Shown here: piece after piece, positions 9,038-17,463 of the stretch
Layout of the letters: each line of letters opens with the position of its first letter
Numbering within the stretch: position 1 is the stretch's first letter
Assembly (NCBI GenBank): GCA_965214475.1
Contig: OZ243953.1
Coordinates: forward strand, 2,294,001-2,358,000
Reading direction: 5' to 3'
Source of the DNA: SIRX01 sp965214475
Lineage (GTDB): Bacteria; Actinomycetota; Rubrobacteria; Rubrobacterales; Rubrobacteraceae
Length of the DNA: 64,000 nt
Made by a program: the position numbers and the translations under genes
The notes under the pieces: generated by a model
What the model saw: the letters and a program-made list of their open reading frames with translations, nothing else
Database searches by the model: none
Told to the model about the DNA's origin: nothing

Positions 9038-10179
9038 GCGGGCCTGTGTTGCCGGGCGCGACAATCGGGGTGCTCGGCAGCGGGCAGCTCGGACGGATGC
9101 TGACGCTCGCCGCCCGCCGGATGGGCTACCGGGTACACGTGTTTTCGCCGGACTCGGACAGTCCGACGGGTCAGGTGGCCGATCGGGAGTGGAGCGCCGA
9201 CTATGAAGACCTGGACGCCGTGGGGGACTTCGCCCGGAGCGTGGATGTTGTGACGCTAGAGTTCGAGAATATCCCGGCGGCCACGGTGGAGGAGGTTTCG
9301 TCCGTTGTGCCGGTGCGGCCCGGATGGAAGTCTCTACATACGGCGCAAAATCGGCTGCGAGAGAAGACTTTCCTCAGGGATGCAAGCTTCCCGGTGGCGC
9401 CGTTTCGGGAGGTTCTGGAGCGAGAGGCGCTGGATGGAGCGCTGCGAGAGATCGGGGTTCCAGCGGTGCTCAAGACGGCGGGCTTCGGCTACGACGGTAA
9501 GGGGCAATCGAAGATCGAGACGCCGGGGGAAGTGGACGAGGCGTGGGAGTCTCTGGGCGGTGAGGCTATTCTAGAGACCTGGGTGGACTTCGAGAAGGAG
9601 GTCTCGGTGGTGGCGGCGCGGGGGATGGATGGATCTTTTGCCCACTACGGTGCAGTGGAGAACACTCACGACCGCCACATCCTCGACGTTACCGTGGCGC
9701 CGGCTGATGTGTCGCCGGAGGTGGAGCGAGAGGCGGTCGAGATAGCGCAGGGGATCTTCGAGGAGCTGGAGATCGTCGGGACGGCTTGTGTGGAGTTTTT
9801 TGTGACTTCGGACGGGAAACTACTTGTAAATGAGATCGCACCGCGTCCTCATAACTCGGGACATTGGACCATCGAGGGCGCCGCGACTTCCCAGTTCGAG
9901 CAGCAACTCCGGGCTGTGTGCGGACTGCCGCTCGGAAGTACTGAGCGGGTGCGGCCCGCGACGATGGCAAACCTACTTGGAGACCTCTGGGCGAACGGAG
10001 AGCCGGATTGGATGGCGGTCAACTCGATGCCGAAGGTGAAGCTTCATCTATACGGGAAAGCGGAAGCGCGCCCGGGGCGCAAAATGGGTCATCTTACCGC
10101 TATTGCGGATACGACGGAGGCCGCTGCGCAGAGAGTTAGAGAGGCGCGGGATGCTACCTTTGGGGGACTTTCCCGATAG
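9034..10179 (+). CDS. purK: N5-carboxyaminoimidazole ribonucleotide synthase PurK
   Basis: A 381-residue ATP-grasp enzyme making N5-CAIR from AIR, bicarbonate and ATP, the substrate of PurE. The N-terminal Rossmann-like GVLGSGQLGRML, the ATP-grasp lysine regions (VLKTAGFGYDGKGQ) and the metal-binding VNEIAPRPHNSGHWTIEGA are clear. The start is GTG overlapping the purE stop, so the pair is translationally coupled. A convergent selD gene ends 8 bp downstream, leaving almost no intergenic space. Confidence 0.96.
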   Translation: MSGPVLPGATIGVLGSGQLGRMLTLAARRMGYRVHVFSPDSDSPTGQVADREWSADYEDLDAVGDFARSVDVVTLEFENIPAATVEEVSSVVPVRPGWKSLHTAQNRLREKTFLRDASFPVAPFREVLEREALDGALREIGVPAVLKTAGFGYDGKGQSKIETPGEVDEAWESLGGEAILETWVDFEKEVSVVAARGMDGSFAHYGAVENTHDRHILDVTVAPADVSPEVEREAVEIAQGIFEELEIVGTACVEFFVTSDGKLLVNEIAPRPHNSGHWTIEGAATSQFEQQLRAVCGLPLGSTERVRPATMANLLGDLWANGEPDWMAVNSMPKVKLHLYGKAEARPGRKMGHLTAIADTTEAAAQRVREARDATFGGLSR

Positions 10180-10187
10180 TAGTTGAC

Positions 10188-11222
10188 TTAATGCGTAACG
10201 TGAATTCCCGGTTCTTCGACGACTTCTCCGACCACCGCCGCCAGAGTACCGTTATCCTCTAGTGCGCGGACCAGTTCATCTGTTCGCTCTTCGGCGACGG
10301 CGATGAGTAGACCCCCGCTCGTTTGCGGATCGTAGAGCGGTAGCAGATCTTCCTGAGTCAGGCCATCCACCTTTACCGCGTCGCCGATATAGTCCCGGTT
10401 ATTGACCAGTCCGCCCGGGTAGCAGCCTTCAGATGCGAGCGGTACAGCCTTCTTCCAGACTGGGACGTCGCCGTGATGGATCACCGCCCCGACCTCGCTG
10501 GCGTCCAGCATTTCCGAGAGGTGGCCGAGGAAACTGTATCCCGTTACGTCCGTGGCGGCGGAGACTCCTACCGACTGCATAGCTTCACAAGCGGCTTTAT
10601 TGAGAGTAGCCGCGGCTTCGATGGCGTCTTCTATCTCCGATTCGGGGAAGATGTCGCGCTTTACCGCCGTGGTGAGTATCCCCATGCCGAGTGGTTTCGT
10701 GAGCACCAGGGTGTCTCCGGCGCGGGAGCCGGCGTTACGGACCACCCGGTCTTCCTCAACGAATCCGGTCACGGAGAGGCCGAACTTCGGCTCGTCATCC
10801 TGGACGGAGTGGCCACCGCAGAGTTTCGCGCCGGACTCGTCTATCCGGGACTGTCCACCCGCCAAGATCTCGCGCAGGATTCCCATATCCAGCGAGCAGG
10901 GGAAAGCAACCAGATTCATGGCGGTGAGCGGCTTTCCACCCATGGCGTAGATGTCTGAGAAGGCGTTGGCCGCGGCGATCTGACCGAATCGGTACGGATC
11001 GTCTACGATTGGCGTGAAGAAGTCGGCGGATTGCAAGAGCAGGCCGCCGCCGAACGGTATGTACCCGGCGTCGTCCCGGGTCTCCATCCCGCTCATAAAG
11101 CCGTCGGCCGCAGCCGGCGTGAGTCCTTTGAGTGCCTGCTCCAGGTCCCCTGGAGAAAACTTGGAGGCTCAACCAGCCTTGGTGGAATATTTCGTCAACC
11201 GTATGCGCGTTCGTTCGTCCAT
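10188..11222 (-). CDS. selD: Selenide, water dikinase (SelD/SenC) with in-frame UGA as selenocysteine 18
   Basis: Makes selenophosphate from selenide and ATP. Reading from the ATG at 11220-11222, the protein begins with LTKYSTKAG, then TGA (11169-11171), then ASKFSPGDLEQAL, and continues to 10188 for 344 codons, the normal SelD length. The TGA falls exactly where SelD proteins have the catalytic Cys or Sec (Cys17 in E. coli), with the conserved lysine three residues later. A strict stop-based reading gives only a 302-residue fragment from 11096 without the active site. A hairpin follows the UGA at the right distance (separate entry). The start lies 8 bp after the senB stop, so the two are one operon; in this cluster it should also act as SenC. 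A nonsense mutation is the alternative, but the match of position and hairpin argues against it. Confidence 0.92.
11139..11171 (-). promoter_or_regulatory. Bacterial SECIS-like hairpin directing UGA decoding in selD
   Basis: On the mRNA strand, the UGA (11171-11169) is followed after 13 nt by CTCCAGG (11155-11149), a GGA loop (11148-11146) and CCTGGAG (11145-11139): a perfect 7-bp stem with G residues at the apex. Bacterial SECIS elements are in-frame stem-loops whose apex sits roughly 15-35 nt after the UGA, usually with a guanine in the loop. The element lies within coding sequence, as expected for recognition by SelB. Confidence 0.82.
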
Positions 11223-11230
11223 AGGACAGA

Positions 11231-12208
11231 TTATATGTCCGGGGCCCGGTTTTTGCTCTGTTGGGTGATCTTCGTCACTAGCCTCTCTAGCGCCTCACGT
11301 TCCCGCTCCGGCGAAACCCGTTGTCGCCGCGCCTCACACGCCGTCTTCAGCGAGCGGTAGAAGCCTTCGTCGCGTTCGGCTTTCTCCAGCAGCATCGCGA
11401 GGTCGTCCGTGCCGCCGACCGGATAGTAACCAGGATAGTCTTTGTCCAGCATCCCGACGTTACCCGGTATGTCGGAGGCTATTATCGGAACCCCGGCTGC
11501 TAACGCCTCACAGACCGAGTTGGCCCCGCCCTCCATAACTGAACTCTGCACGAGTAGCCGGGACCGGGAGAGTAGATCCCGGACCCCCAGATGGGACAGT
11601 TCTCCCAGCCAACGGTAGCGGGGAGAAGCCTCCATGTGTGCCAGCGCTTCTTTTTCGAACTGTTCGTCTTGCGCCTTTCCGGCGTGCAAGACTCTAACCC
11701 TGGATTCTGAGGGTAGAAGGTGGGCTGCGAGTACCGACCGGAAGGGATCTTTTACCTCGCGCAGGTTGCCGACGACACAGACGTCGAAAAAGCGTTCGTC
11801 TGGTGGAACTGGTGCTGTGGGTTCGGCGGACTGGTAGATAACATGGGTCTTTTCCCGGTGTCGGTTCTCCAACTCATCGAGTCCGTTCTTCTGGAGCACG
11901 ATCAGGCCGGTCGCTAGTTCGAGAGACTCCTGGGCACCTCTATCCGTGCGGAGGTCGCGGTAGAGGTCGGTGCCGGTGAGGGCGACCACGAGCGGACGAT
12001 TCGGGAAGGCGTTGGCGAAGTCGGAGATGGAAGGGTGGCTCCGGCGGGCGTGCAGCGCGATCAGGAGCTCCGCTTCTTCTCCGTCCCAGGTCTCTTTGAC
12101 CGTGACCTCGTGGCCCGATTCGCGCAAGAATTTCGCCCAGCGGACGGCGGTATTCCGGTTTCCGCTAAGGGATTTCGGGGCTGCCGGAGTTACCACAATG
12201 ATCTTCAT
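11231..12208 (-). CDS. senB: Selenosugar synthase SenB (TIGR04348-like glycosyltransferase)
   Basis: A GT-B fold glycosyltransferase of about 325 residues. In the selenoneine pathway SenB joins selenophosphate to a UDP-sugar to make a selenosugar. Recognition rests on family-typical segments near the N-terminus, NRNTAVRWAKFLRESGHEV, LLIALHARRSHPSI and LVVALTGTDLYRDL, and the C-terminal donor-site region EGGANSVCEALAAGVPIIAS. Gene neighbours (SenA-like and SelD) support the call strongly. Start is taken at the internal ATG giving MKIIVVTPAAP; another ATG five codons upstream (12223) is possible. It precedes selD by 8 bp. Confidence 0.9.
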   Translation of the reverse strand: MKIIVVTPAAPKSLSGNRNTAVRWAKFLRESGHEVTVKETWDGEEAELLIALHARRSHPSISDFANAFPNRPLVVALTGTDLYRDLRTDRGAQESLELATGLIVLQKNGLDELENRHREKTHVIYQSAEPTAPVPPDERFFDVCVVGNLREVKDPFRSVLAAHLLPSESRVRVLHAGKAQDEQFEKEALAHMEASPRYRWLGELSHLGVRDLLSRSRLLVQSSVMEGGANSVCEALAAGVPIIASDIPGNVGMLDKDYPGYYPVGGTDDLAMLLEKAERDEGFYRSLKTACEARRQRVSPEREREALERLVTKITQQSKNRAPDI

Positions 12209-12286
12209 GTCATTCCAGATCATCTCACAAACGAATCGGGTTACGCTAATATGAAAAGCGGAATGCAGTTGGGAAGAGGAGATCCT
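12209..12286. promoter_or_regulatory. Divergent promoter region between senB and senA
   Basis: About 78 bp separates the two divergent coding regions. AGGAG at 12277-12281, 5 nt before ATG 12287, fixes the senA start. Upstream promoter boxes are not clear enough to name. Both transcripts must start here or slightly inside the genes, so the pathway is probably switched on as a unit. Confidence 0.5.
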
Positions 12287-13612
12287 ATGCAGGGCACGCT
12301 AGACCGGGAACAGCAACTCATCGATATGATGGTGGACGCGCGCAAGCGCACCCTGGAACTCATAAGCGATCTGGATGAGGAGCAGATGCTCGGCCCGCAA
12401 CTCCGCATCGTCAACCCGCCGCTATGGGAGATCGGTCACCTCGCCTGGTTTCAGGAACAATGGAACCTCCGCCGCATCACGGACGAGCAGTTCGCCCCCT
12501 CCAAGATACTCTCTAACACCGACGACCTCTACGACTCGATGAAGGTCGCCCACGACATCCGCTGGGACCTGCCGCTCGTCGAGCGCGAGAAGACCCTGGA
12601 CTACATGCAACGGGCTCTCGACGAAACCATCCACTTGCTCGAGACCGAAGGCCCGACCCCCGAAGTAGACTATTTCATCCGCCTCGCCACCTTTCACGAA
12701 GACATGCACGGCGAGGCCTTTACCTACACTCGCCAGACTCACGGCCTCCCCGCACCCCAAATCTCCGACTACGATTCTTCCATCCTAGACGATCAGCCGT
12801 CCGGCCCCCTGGAAGGCGACGTCGAAATACCCGGCGGCGAGTTCATGCTCGGCGCGACGGAGGATATGGGGTTCGTTTTCGACAACGAGAAGTGGGCGCA
12901 CCCCGTCCAGGTACAGCCGTTCAGCATCTCGAAGGCTCCGGTAACCAACACGCAGTTCGCCGCTTTCGTAGACGATGGGGGCTACATGCGACGCGACTTC
13001 TGGAGCGAAGTTGGCTGGAACTGGCGTGACACCTTCAGCGCGACCCACCCCGTCTACTGGTCGAAAGAAGACGGTGAATGGCATCATCGCCACTTTGATA
13101 AGATCGAGCTACTTCCGCCGCACCGACCCGTCATCCACGTGAACTGGTACGAGGCCGAAGCCTACTGCAAATGGGCCGGACGCCGCCTGCCGACCGAGGC
13201 CGAGTGGGAGCTGGCAGCCTCCGCCGAGCCCGCGCCTGACGGTGGGAGCATAACCGATCACAAACGACTCTATCCCTGGGGCGACGAGTCGCCGGCACCC
13301 GACAGGACCAACATGGACGGCCGGTTGCTAGGTCCGGTAGAGGTAGCCGCATTCCCTGAAGGCGACAGCGCATTCGGGCTGCGGCAAATGATGGGCAACG
13401 TCTGGGAGTGGTGCGCCGACGATTTTGGCCCTTTCCCCGGCTTCGTGGCGGACTCGTACAAAGACTACTCCCAGCCCTGGTTCGGCGACCACAAGATGAT
13501 GCGCGGCGGTTCCTGGGCGACCCGCTCCCGCATGCTCCGCAACACCTGGCGCAACTTCGGCACCCCCGACCGAAGGGATTTGTTTTCAGGCTTCAGGACC
13601 TGCGCTTTGTAG
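12287..13612 (+). CDS. senA: Selenoneine synthase SenA (EgtB-like nonheme iron enzyme)
   Basis: A 441-residue EgtB-family protein. In the sen pathway SenA joins the selenosugar to hercynine by oxidative C-Se bond formation. The N-terminal DinB-like domain supplies the iron ligands: His51 in IGHLAWF and H137-x3-H141-x-E143 in HEDMHGE. The C-terminal formylglycine-synthase-like domain has GNVWEWCADD and the end LFSGFRTCAL. The frame is open back to 12035 but that part overlaps senB antisense; ATG 12287 has a good Shine-Dalgarno sequence. Ergothioneine synthase EgtB is the alternative, but the HEDMHGE motif and adjacent senB and selD favour SenA. EgtD (hercynine synthase) is not in the window. 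Confidence 0.88.
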   Translation: MQGTLDREQQLIDMMVDARKRTLELISDLDEEQMLGPQLRIVNPPLWEIGHLAWFQEQWNLRRITDEQFAPSKILSNTDDLYDSMKVAHDIRWDLPLVEREKTLDYMQRALDETIHLLETEGPTPEVDYFIRLATFHEDMHGEAFTYTRQTHGLPAPQISDYDSSILDDQPSGPLEGDVEIPGGEFMLGATEDMGFVFDNEKWAHPVQVQPFSISKAPVTNTQFAAFVDDGGYMRRDFWSEVGWNWRDTFSATHPVYWSKEDGEWHHRHFDKIELLPPHRPVIHVNWYEAEAYCKWAGRRLPTEAEWELAASAEPAPDGGSITDHKRLYPWGDESPAPDRTNMDGRLLGPVEVAAFPEGDSAFGLRQMMGNVWEWCADDFGPFPGFVADSYKDYSQPWFGDHKMMRGGSWATRSRMLRNTWRNFGTPDRRDLFSGFRTCAL

Positions 13613-13722
13613 GTGCGGATCAGGCGAGTCCCCGGTTGTCAGACTACGATAGCCGGGATGTTGTTTGGCGGCACTGAAACACTCTGTCCAGATACTGGCG
13701 GGGTCTTTTAGAGAGGGTTGCG

Positions 13723-14532
13723 ATGGATGAGCAGTCTATAGACATTGGCATTATCACAGGTTCTGGCCTCTACTCATTCCCTAGCGAGGTGCGGGAGCAG
13801 CGGGTGGAGACCGGGTTTGGCGAGGCCGTCGTTCAGGTGGGACGGGTGGGGCGTTGGCGGGTCGGGGCGATCTCGCGCCACGGACCGGAGCATCGCTTTC
13901 TATCGCACCAAGTACGGCATCGGGCTAACCTGGCGGCGCTTTCGCAACTCGGGGCGCGGGCCGTGCTGGCGACGACGGTGGTGGGGGCGGTGGACCCTAC
14001 GCTGTCCCTCGGGAGACCGGTGTTGTTCGACGATTTGTTCTTTCCGGAGAATCGGCTGCCGAACGGCGAGATCTGCACCATCTTTACCGAACCCGGCGAT
14101 CCGGAGCGGGGGCACCTGATCCTGGACGAGCCTTTCTCGCCGCACCTCCGACGCCGGACCGCGCAGGTGGCGGAAGAGCTGGGATTGGAGCCGACGATCG
14201 GGGGCGTTTATGGCCACACGAACGGGCCGCGCTTCGAGACGCGGTCGGAGGTCAGCGCGCTCGGGGCGGCTGGTGTTACGGCGGTGAGCCTCACCTGTGG
14301 GCCGGAGGCGATACTCGCCGGGGAACTGGAGCTTCCCTATGCGCTGATCGGGTTCCCGGTCAACTACGCGACCGGAGTGGGGGAGCCGGAGACAAAGGAA
14401 GACCTGGATCAGAGGCTCGCGCTCTCCAAAAGAGTGTTGCCTCAGCTCCTGCTTCGCACTATCGAGTCGCCGAAGGAAGAGGATTTCGCCTTTGATTACG
14501 GGTATGTCTACCGGATGGAGGGCGGAGTCTAA
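13723..14532 (+). CDS. S-methyl-5'-thioadenosine phosphorylase-like enzyme (PNP family)
   Basis: A 269-residue nucleoside phosphorylase of the MTAP/MTIP branch. Visible are the phosphate-binding IGIITGSGLYS, ISRHGPEHRFLSHQVRHRAN, and YGHTNGPRFETRSE. The stretch SLTCGPEAILAGELELPYAL replaces the more usual MTxxPE, so base specificity (MTA, methylthioinosine or another nucleoside) is open. ATG follows GAGAGGGTTGCG. It lies 110 bp after senA in the same direction and its end overlaps the convergent epimerase gene by 4 bp. It may recycle a by-product of a SAM-dependent step; that is inference. Confidence 0.85.
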   Translation: MDEQSIDIGIITGSGLYSFPSEVREQRVETGFGEAVVQVGRVGRWRVGAISRHGPEHRFLSHQVRHRANLAALSQLGARAVLATTVVGAVDPTLSLGRPVLFDDLFFPENRLPNGEICTIFTEPGDPERGHLILDEPFSPHLRRRTAQVAEELGLEPTIGGVYGHTNGPRFETRSEVSALGAAGVTAVSLTCGPEAILAGELELPYALIGFPVNYATGVGEPETKEDLDQRLALSKRVLPQLLLRTIESPKEEDFAFDYGYVYRMEGGV

Positions 14533-15668
14533 GGTTCGGCAATTTCCTGCACGATTTTCTTTTCCCGGAGTATCTTCTCGGCCTCCGTGAAATAGTCTCG
14601 AATGTTTCCCTGGCCTTCTATCCACTCCAGGTATCGTTCTATGCCATCGGCAAGCGCCGTCTTCGGGACGTACCCGGCTGAGGCGGCCCGGGAGACGTCC
14701 GGGGTCAGGTGGCGCATCTCGCCGGGTCGGAACTCGCCGCGGGCGACCGGCTCTATCGGGATGTCGAGTGCGGTGGAGATCATTTCCGCCACTTCCCGGA
14801 TGGTCGTGCCTTTCCCGCTACCTACATTGGCCGTCACGCCGTCGAGCTTGTCGGTCGTCGCGGCGAGCAGGTTGGCGCGGGCGATGTCTCCGACGTAGGA
14901 GAAATCGCGGGTCTGCTTTCCGTCCTCGTAGAGCACCGGTGGTTGGCCGCTCAACAGGCGGGTACAGAAGATGGCGATGACCCCTGTATACGGGTTGAAG
15001 ATAGACTGCCGAGGTCCGTAGGTGCAGGAATAGCGCAATGCGACGGCCGGTATCCCGGTTTGACGGCTCCAGGTCAGTACGAGCCGCTCCTGGTCCGCCT
15101 TGGTGATGGCGTAGACCATCTCGCCCCCCGTCGGGGCTTCTTCGGGAGTCGTGGTCGTTTCGGATGGCAGCCCGCATTCGGGGCAGCGGACGGTGAAGTC
15201 GCCCGCTGCGAGTTGGGCTGTGGGACGAGTATCGGGGAAGACTAGGCCGTGTGTCGGACAGAGCGCCGCGCCTTCACGGTAGACGGCCTGGGAGGAGGCG
15301 ACGACGATCTTCTCTATGGGCAGGTTCTCGTCACGGATGATCTCCAACATCTGGGCGGTGCCGAAGCTATTTACGTGAACGTATTTGCTGATCTCCGGCA
15401 TGTATCCACCGTAGGCCGCTTGGTGAAAGACGAGGTCTACTCCGTCTAGCGCGGCGGTTACGGCGTCCCGGTCTCGGATGTCCGCTTCTACGAACTCTGC
15501 TTCCGATGGGATCCAGGCCGGCTTGCCGTTGCGGTGAGTCTGGGGCTCGAGGTTGTCGAAGATGCGCACGGCGTAACCTTCACCCAGGAGCAGGTCCGCC
15601 AGGTGCGAGCCGATAAGCCCGGCCCCGCCGGTTACCAGCGCTCGCTTTCTAGGCTTCCTGCTTGTCAC
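14529..15668 (-). CDS. NAD-dependent epimerase/dehydratase with a cysteine-rich insertion
   Basis: A 379-residue extended short-chain dehydrogenase of the UDP-glucose 4-epimerase/GDP-mannose dehydratase type. The N-terminal GGAGLIGSHLADLLL binds NAD; the catalytic YAITKADQE (YxxxK) follows at about residue 195, together with the partner serine in SSQAVY. Unusually, between these lies a segment with CPTHG and CPECG, resembling a small zinc-binding knuckle, absent from ordinary epimerases. It is probably a sugar-nucleotide enzyme for the neighbouring glycosyltransferases. Substrate unknown. Confidence 0.85.
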   Translation of the reverse strand: MTSRKPRKRALVTGGAGLIGSHLADLLLGEGYAVRIFDNLEPQTHRNGKPAWIPSEAEFVEADIRDRDAVTAALDGVDLVFHQAAYGGYMPEISKYVHVNSFGTAQMLEIIRDENLPIEKIVVASSQAVYREGAALCPTHGLVFPDTRPTAQLAAGDFTVRCPECGLPSETTTTPEEAPTGGEMVYAITKADQERLVLTWSRQTGIPAVALRYSCTYGPRQSIFNPYTGVIAIFCTRLLSGQPPVLYEDGKQTRDFSYVGDIARANLLAATTDKLDGVTANVGSGKGTTIREVAEMISTALDIPIEPVARGEFRPGEMRHLTPDVSRAASAGYVPKTALADGIERYLEWIEGQGNIRDYFTEAEKILREKKIVQEIAEP

Positions 15669-15695
15669 GCTGGCCTCCCTGTTTCAGACGCGATG

Positions 15696-15917
15696 CTACG
15701 GTTTCTGCTCCGTAGTTTCCTTGCCCGCGTCTTCTTCTCGGTCTGTGCTGCCCTTGCCGCCGGCTTGCTCTTCGTTGTGTCGAGCTTTACCCTGGTTGCT
15801 TTCGTTGGCGATGGAACGGTCAACGCGGGCTACGAAAACGAGGGTGCCGATTACTACTGTGACTATAGCTACGAGAAAGATTATGAGAAATACTAGTTGA
15901 CTAGACAGTTCGATCAT
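15696..15917 (-). CDS. Small single-pass membrane protein, hypothetical
   Basis: A 73-residue reading frame: one N-terminal membrane span (LVFLIIFLVAIVTVVIGTLV) followed by a highly charged, Glu/Lys/Gly-rich tail. This hydrophobic-then-charged layout is common for real small actinobacterial proteins, but no homology is recognised. It lies between the epimerase and DoxX-like genes, on the same strand. Confidence 0.45.
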   Translation of the reverse strand: MIELSSQLVFLIIFLVAIVTVVIGTLVFVARVDRSIANESNQGKARHNEEQAGGKGSTDREEDAGKETTEQKP

Positions 15918-15971
15918 CTACTACCTCCTCTCCAAAAGATCCCGTCTACACGAGCGCTCCCGGCTACGAGT

Positions 15972-16685
15972 CTACGTGAATAGCAGCAAGATGCGGCTTA
16001 TGAAGCTGCCGCGGTCTCTAAGCGCTTTCAGCCTCGGACGTATCAGCCGATCCAGGCCAAAGTATCTTCCCGGCGCGAGCCCGAACACCACGATCGAGAG
16101 CAGCACCATGAGTTGGTAGCTCCACTCCCACTCGAACGGGTCGGGGATGCCGGCCAGGCCAATCATTAGCTGGGTAGACATGCCGATCGCCACGAGACCC
16201 CCCAAACGGCTCATGAAACCGAGGATCAGGCTGAGCGCGATAAACGCCTCGCTGGCCCAAATGATGTATCCGAACCACGTAATGTTGGGCTTTACGACGT
16301 TCTCGATAAACGCCCCGTTCGCCGCCTGGGCCCACCCGATCGGGACGTAGAGTTCCGGCCCGTCGAACTGCCCCAGTATGCCGGCGGTGAACAACTCTCG
16401 CGGCTTGTCCGAATAGAAGGCTTCGATGCCGATCCAATTGCACAACCCTTTTTCTTTTACCAGCTCACCGTCGGGGCCCGCCCGCGAGAACAAGAATTCT
16501 CCCTGCTGGTTCGTATTGCAACTGAATTCCGGAGGTACCTTCCACCAGAGCTGGGTGAAGAACAGGTACCCTAGCCCGATGCTCGCTATTGCGATGACGG
16601 CTACTATGAGGAACCGCTCGATGCGTGAGGAGACGTAGATCCCCTCCCTAGGTGTCTCCTGGCCTTCTGAATTCCTCTGATCCAT
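15972..16685 (-). CDS. DoxX/DoxD-like membrane protein
   Basis: A 237-residue protein with about four hydrophobic spans, starting with FLIVAVIAIASIGLGYLFF. It includes PELYVPIGWAQAANGAFIEN, WFGYIIWASEAFIALSLILGFMSRLGG and FEWEWSYQLMVLLSIVVFG, the pattern of DoxX-type or thiosulfate:quinone oxidoreductase small-subunit (DoxD) proteins. The first loop contains two cysteines (FSCNTNQQ and GLCNW), possibly a periplasmic disulfide. Whether it handles thiosulfate or another reductant is not evident. It is followed by glycosyltransferase genes in the same direction. Confidence 0.75.
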   Translation of the reverse strand: MDQRNSEGQETPREGIYVSSRIERFLIVAVIAIASIGLGYLFFTQLWWKVPPEFSCNTNQQGEFLFSRAGPDGELVKEKGLCNWIGIEAFYSDKPRELFTAGILGQFDGPELYVPIGWAQAANGAFIENVVKPNITWFGYIIWASEAFIALSLILGFMSRLGGLVAIGMSTQLMIGLAGIPDPFEWEWSYQLMVLLSIVVFGLAPGRYFGLDRLIRPRLKALRDRGSFISRILLLFT

Positions 16686-16746
16686 GCTGGTGCTCCTCTC
16701 CTTATACCTAGTCTACACTCATGCTCTTTGTACTGACGCTTCGAGA

Positions 16747-17463
16747 TTACACATTGTTACGTCCCAACCCGAAAACTGGATTGCTCAGGCCTTTCGCGGT
16801 CTCCTCCGGTTCCAGAAGCCCCAGTTTCTCCAGGGCGTCTCTCGTGGCGCCTAGATCTTCGCGCACGAGCGCCAGCTTTCGTAAATAGCGGAGGTCCTCT
16901 ACCACGTCCACATCGAAGGTCGGTTCGAGGAATCTTACGGAGAGGCCGGAGAATCGAGCGCGGGAGATTATGCCCTCTAGCTCCGAACCCGTGCTCATCA
17001 CTACGCCTTCCAATACCGCCTCGTACGGACCGCTCATCCCGATCAGGCAGTATCCGCCATCGTGGGTCGGGAGGAAGACCAGATCGTGGTCATCGAGAGC
17101 CTGGAAAGCCTCTTCGATCGTCTCGGTGCTCAGGTGCGGCGCGTCGGAGCCGATGAGTACGGCCCGTTCCCTTCGCCGCGTCGCTTCGCGAAAGAGCTCT
17201 CTCTGTCGCTCTGTCAGGTCTCCTTCTCCCTGGTAGAGCAGGCGATCCGTATCTCCCGTCAGCGCGGAGATCTCCGGCCAGGCGTCTGGAGGCGTTATGT
17301 ACCACCCGAAACCGAAGGAAGCGTCCGCAAATCTCGCACCCAGGTCCCGAAGGAAAGCTTTATACAACTCTATCGCCTTCTCGTGCCCGATCGTCGCGCC
17401 CAATCGCGTCTTCGCGAGCCCGACTCTGGGAGCCTTGGCGATGACGTAGAGGACGTCCGTCAT
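16747..17463 (-). CDS. DUF2064 / TIGR04282-like transferase
   Basis: About 238 residues starting MTDVLYVIAKAPRVGLAKTR, the signature of the DUF2064 family (CofC-like nucleotidyl/glycosyl transferase fold, labelled in databases as rSAM/selenodomain-associated transferase 1 or arsenosugar-biosynthesis glycosyltransferase). ERAVLIGSDAPHLSTETIEE and FLPTHDGGYCLIGM are typical. The ATG overlaps the end of the upstream GT2 gene (17460-17463), so a longer frame starting at 17676 is not used. With the GT2 and radical SAM genes it forms a compact minus-strand operon. Confidence 0.85.
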   Translation of the reverse strand: MTDVLYVIAKAPRVGLAKTRLGATIGHEKAIELYKAFLRDLGARFADASFGFGWYITPPDAWPEISALTGDTDRLLYQGEGDLTERQRELFREATRRRERAVLIGSDAPHLSTETIEEAFQALDDHDLVFLPTHDGGYCLIGMSGPYEAVLEGVVMSTGSELEGIISRARFSGLSVRFLEPTFDVDVVEDLRYLRKLALVREDLGATRDALEKLGLLEPEETAKGLSNPVFGLGRNNV

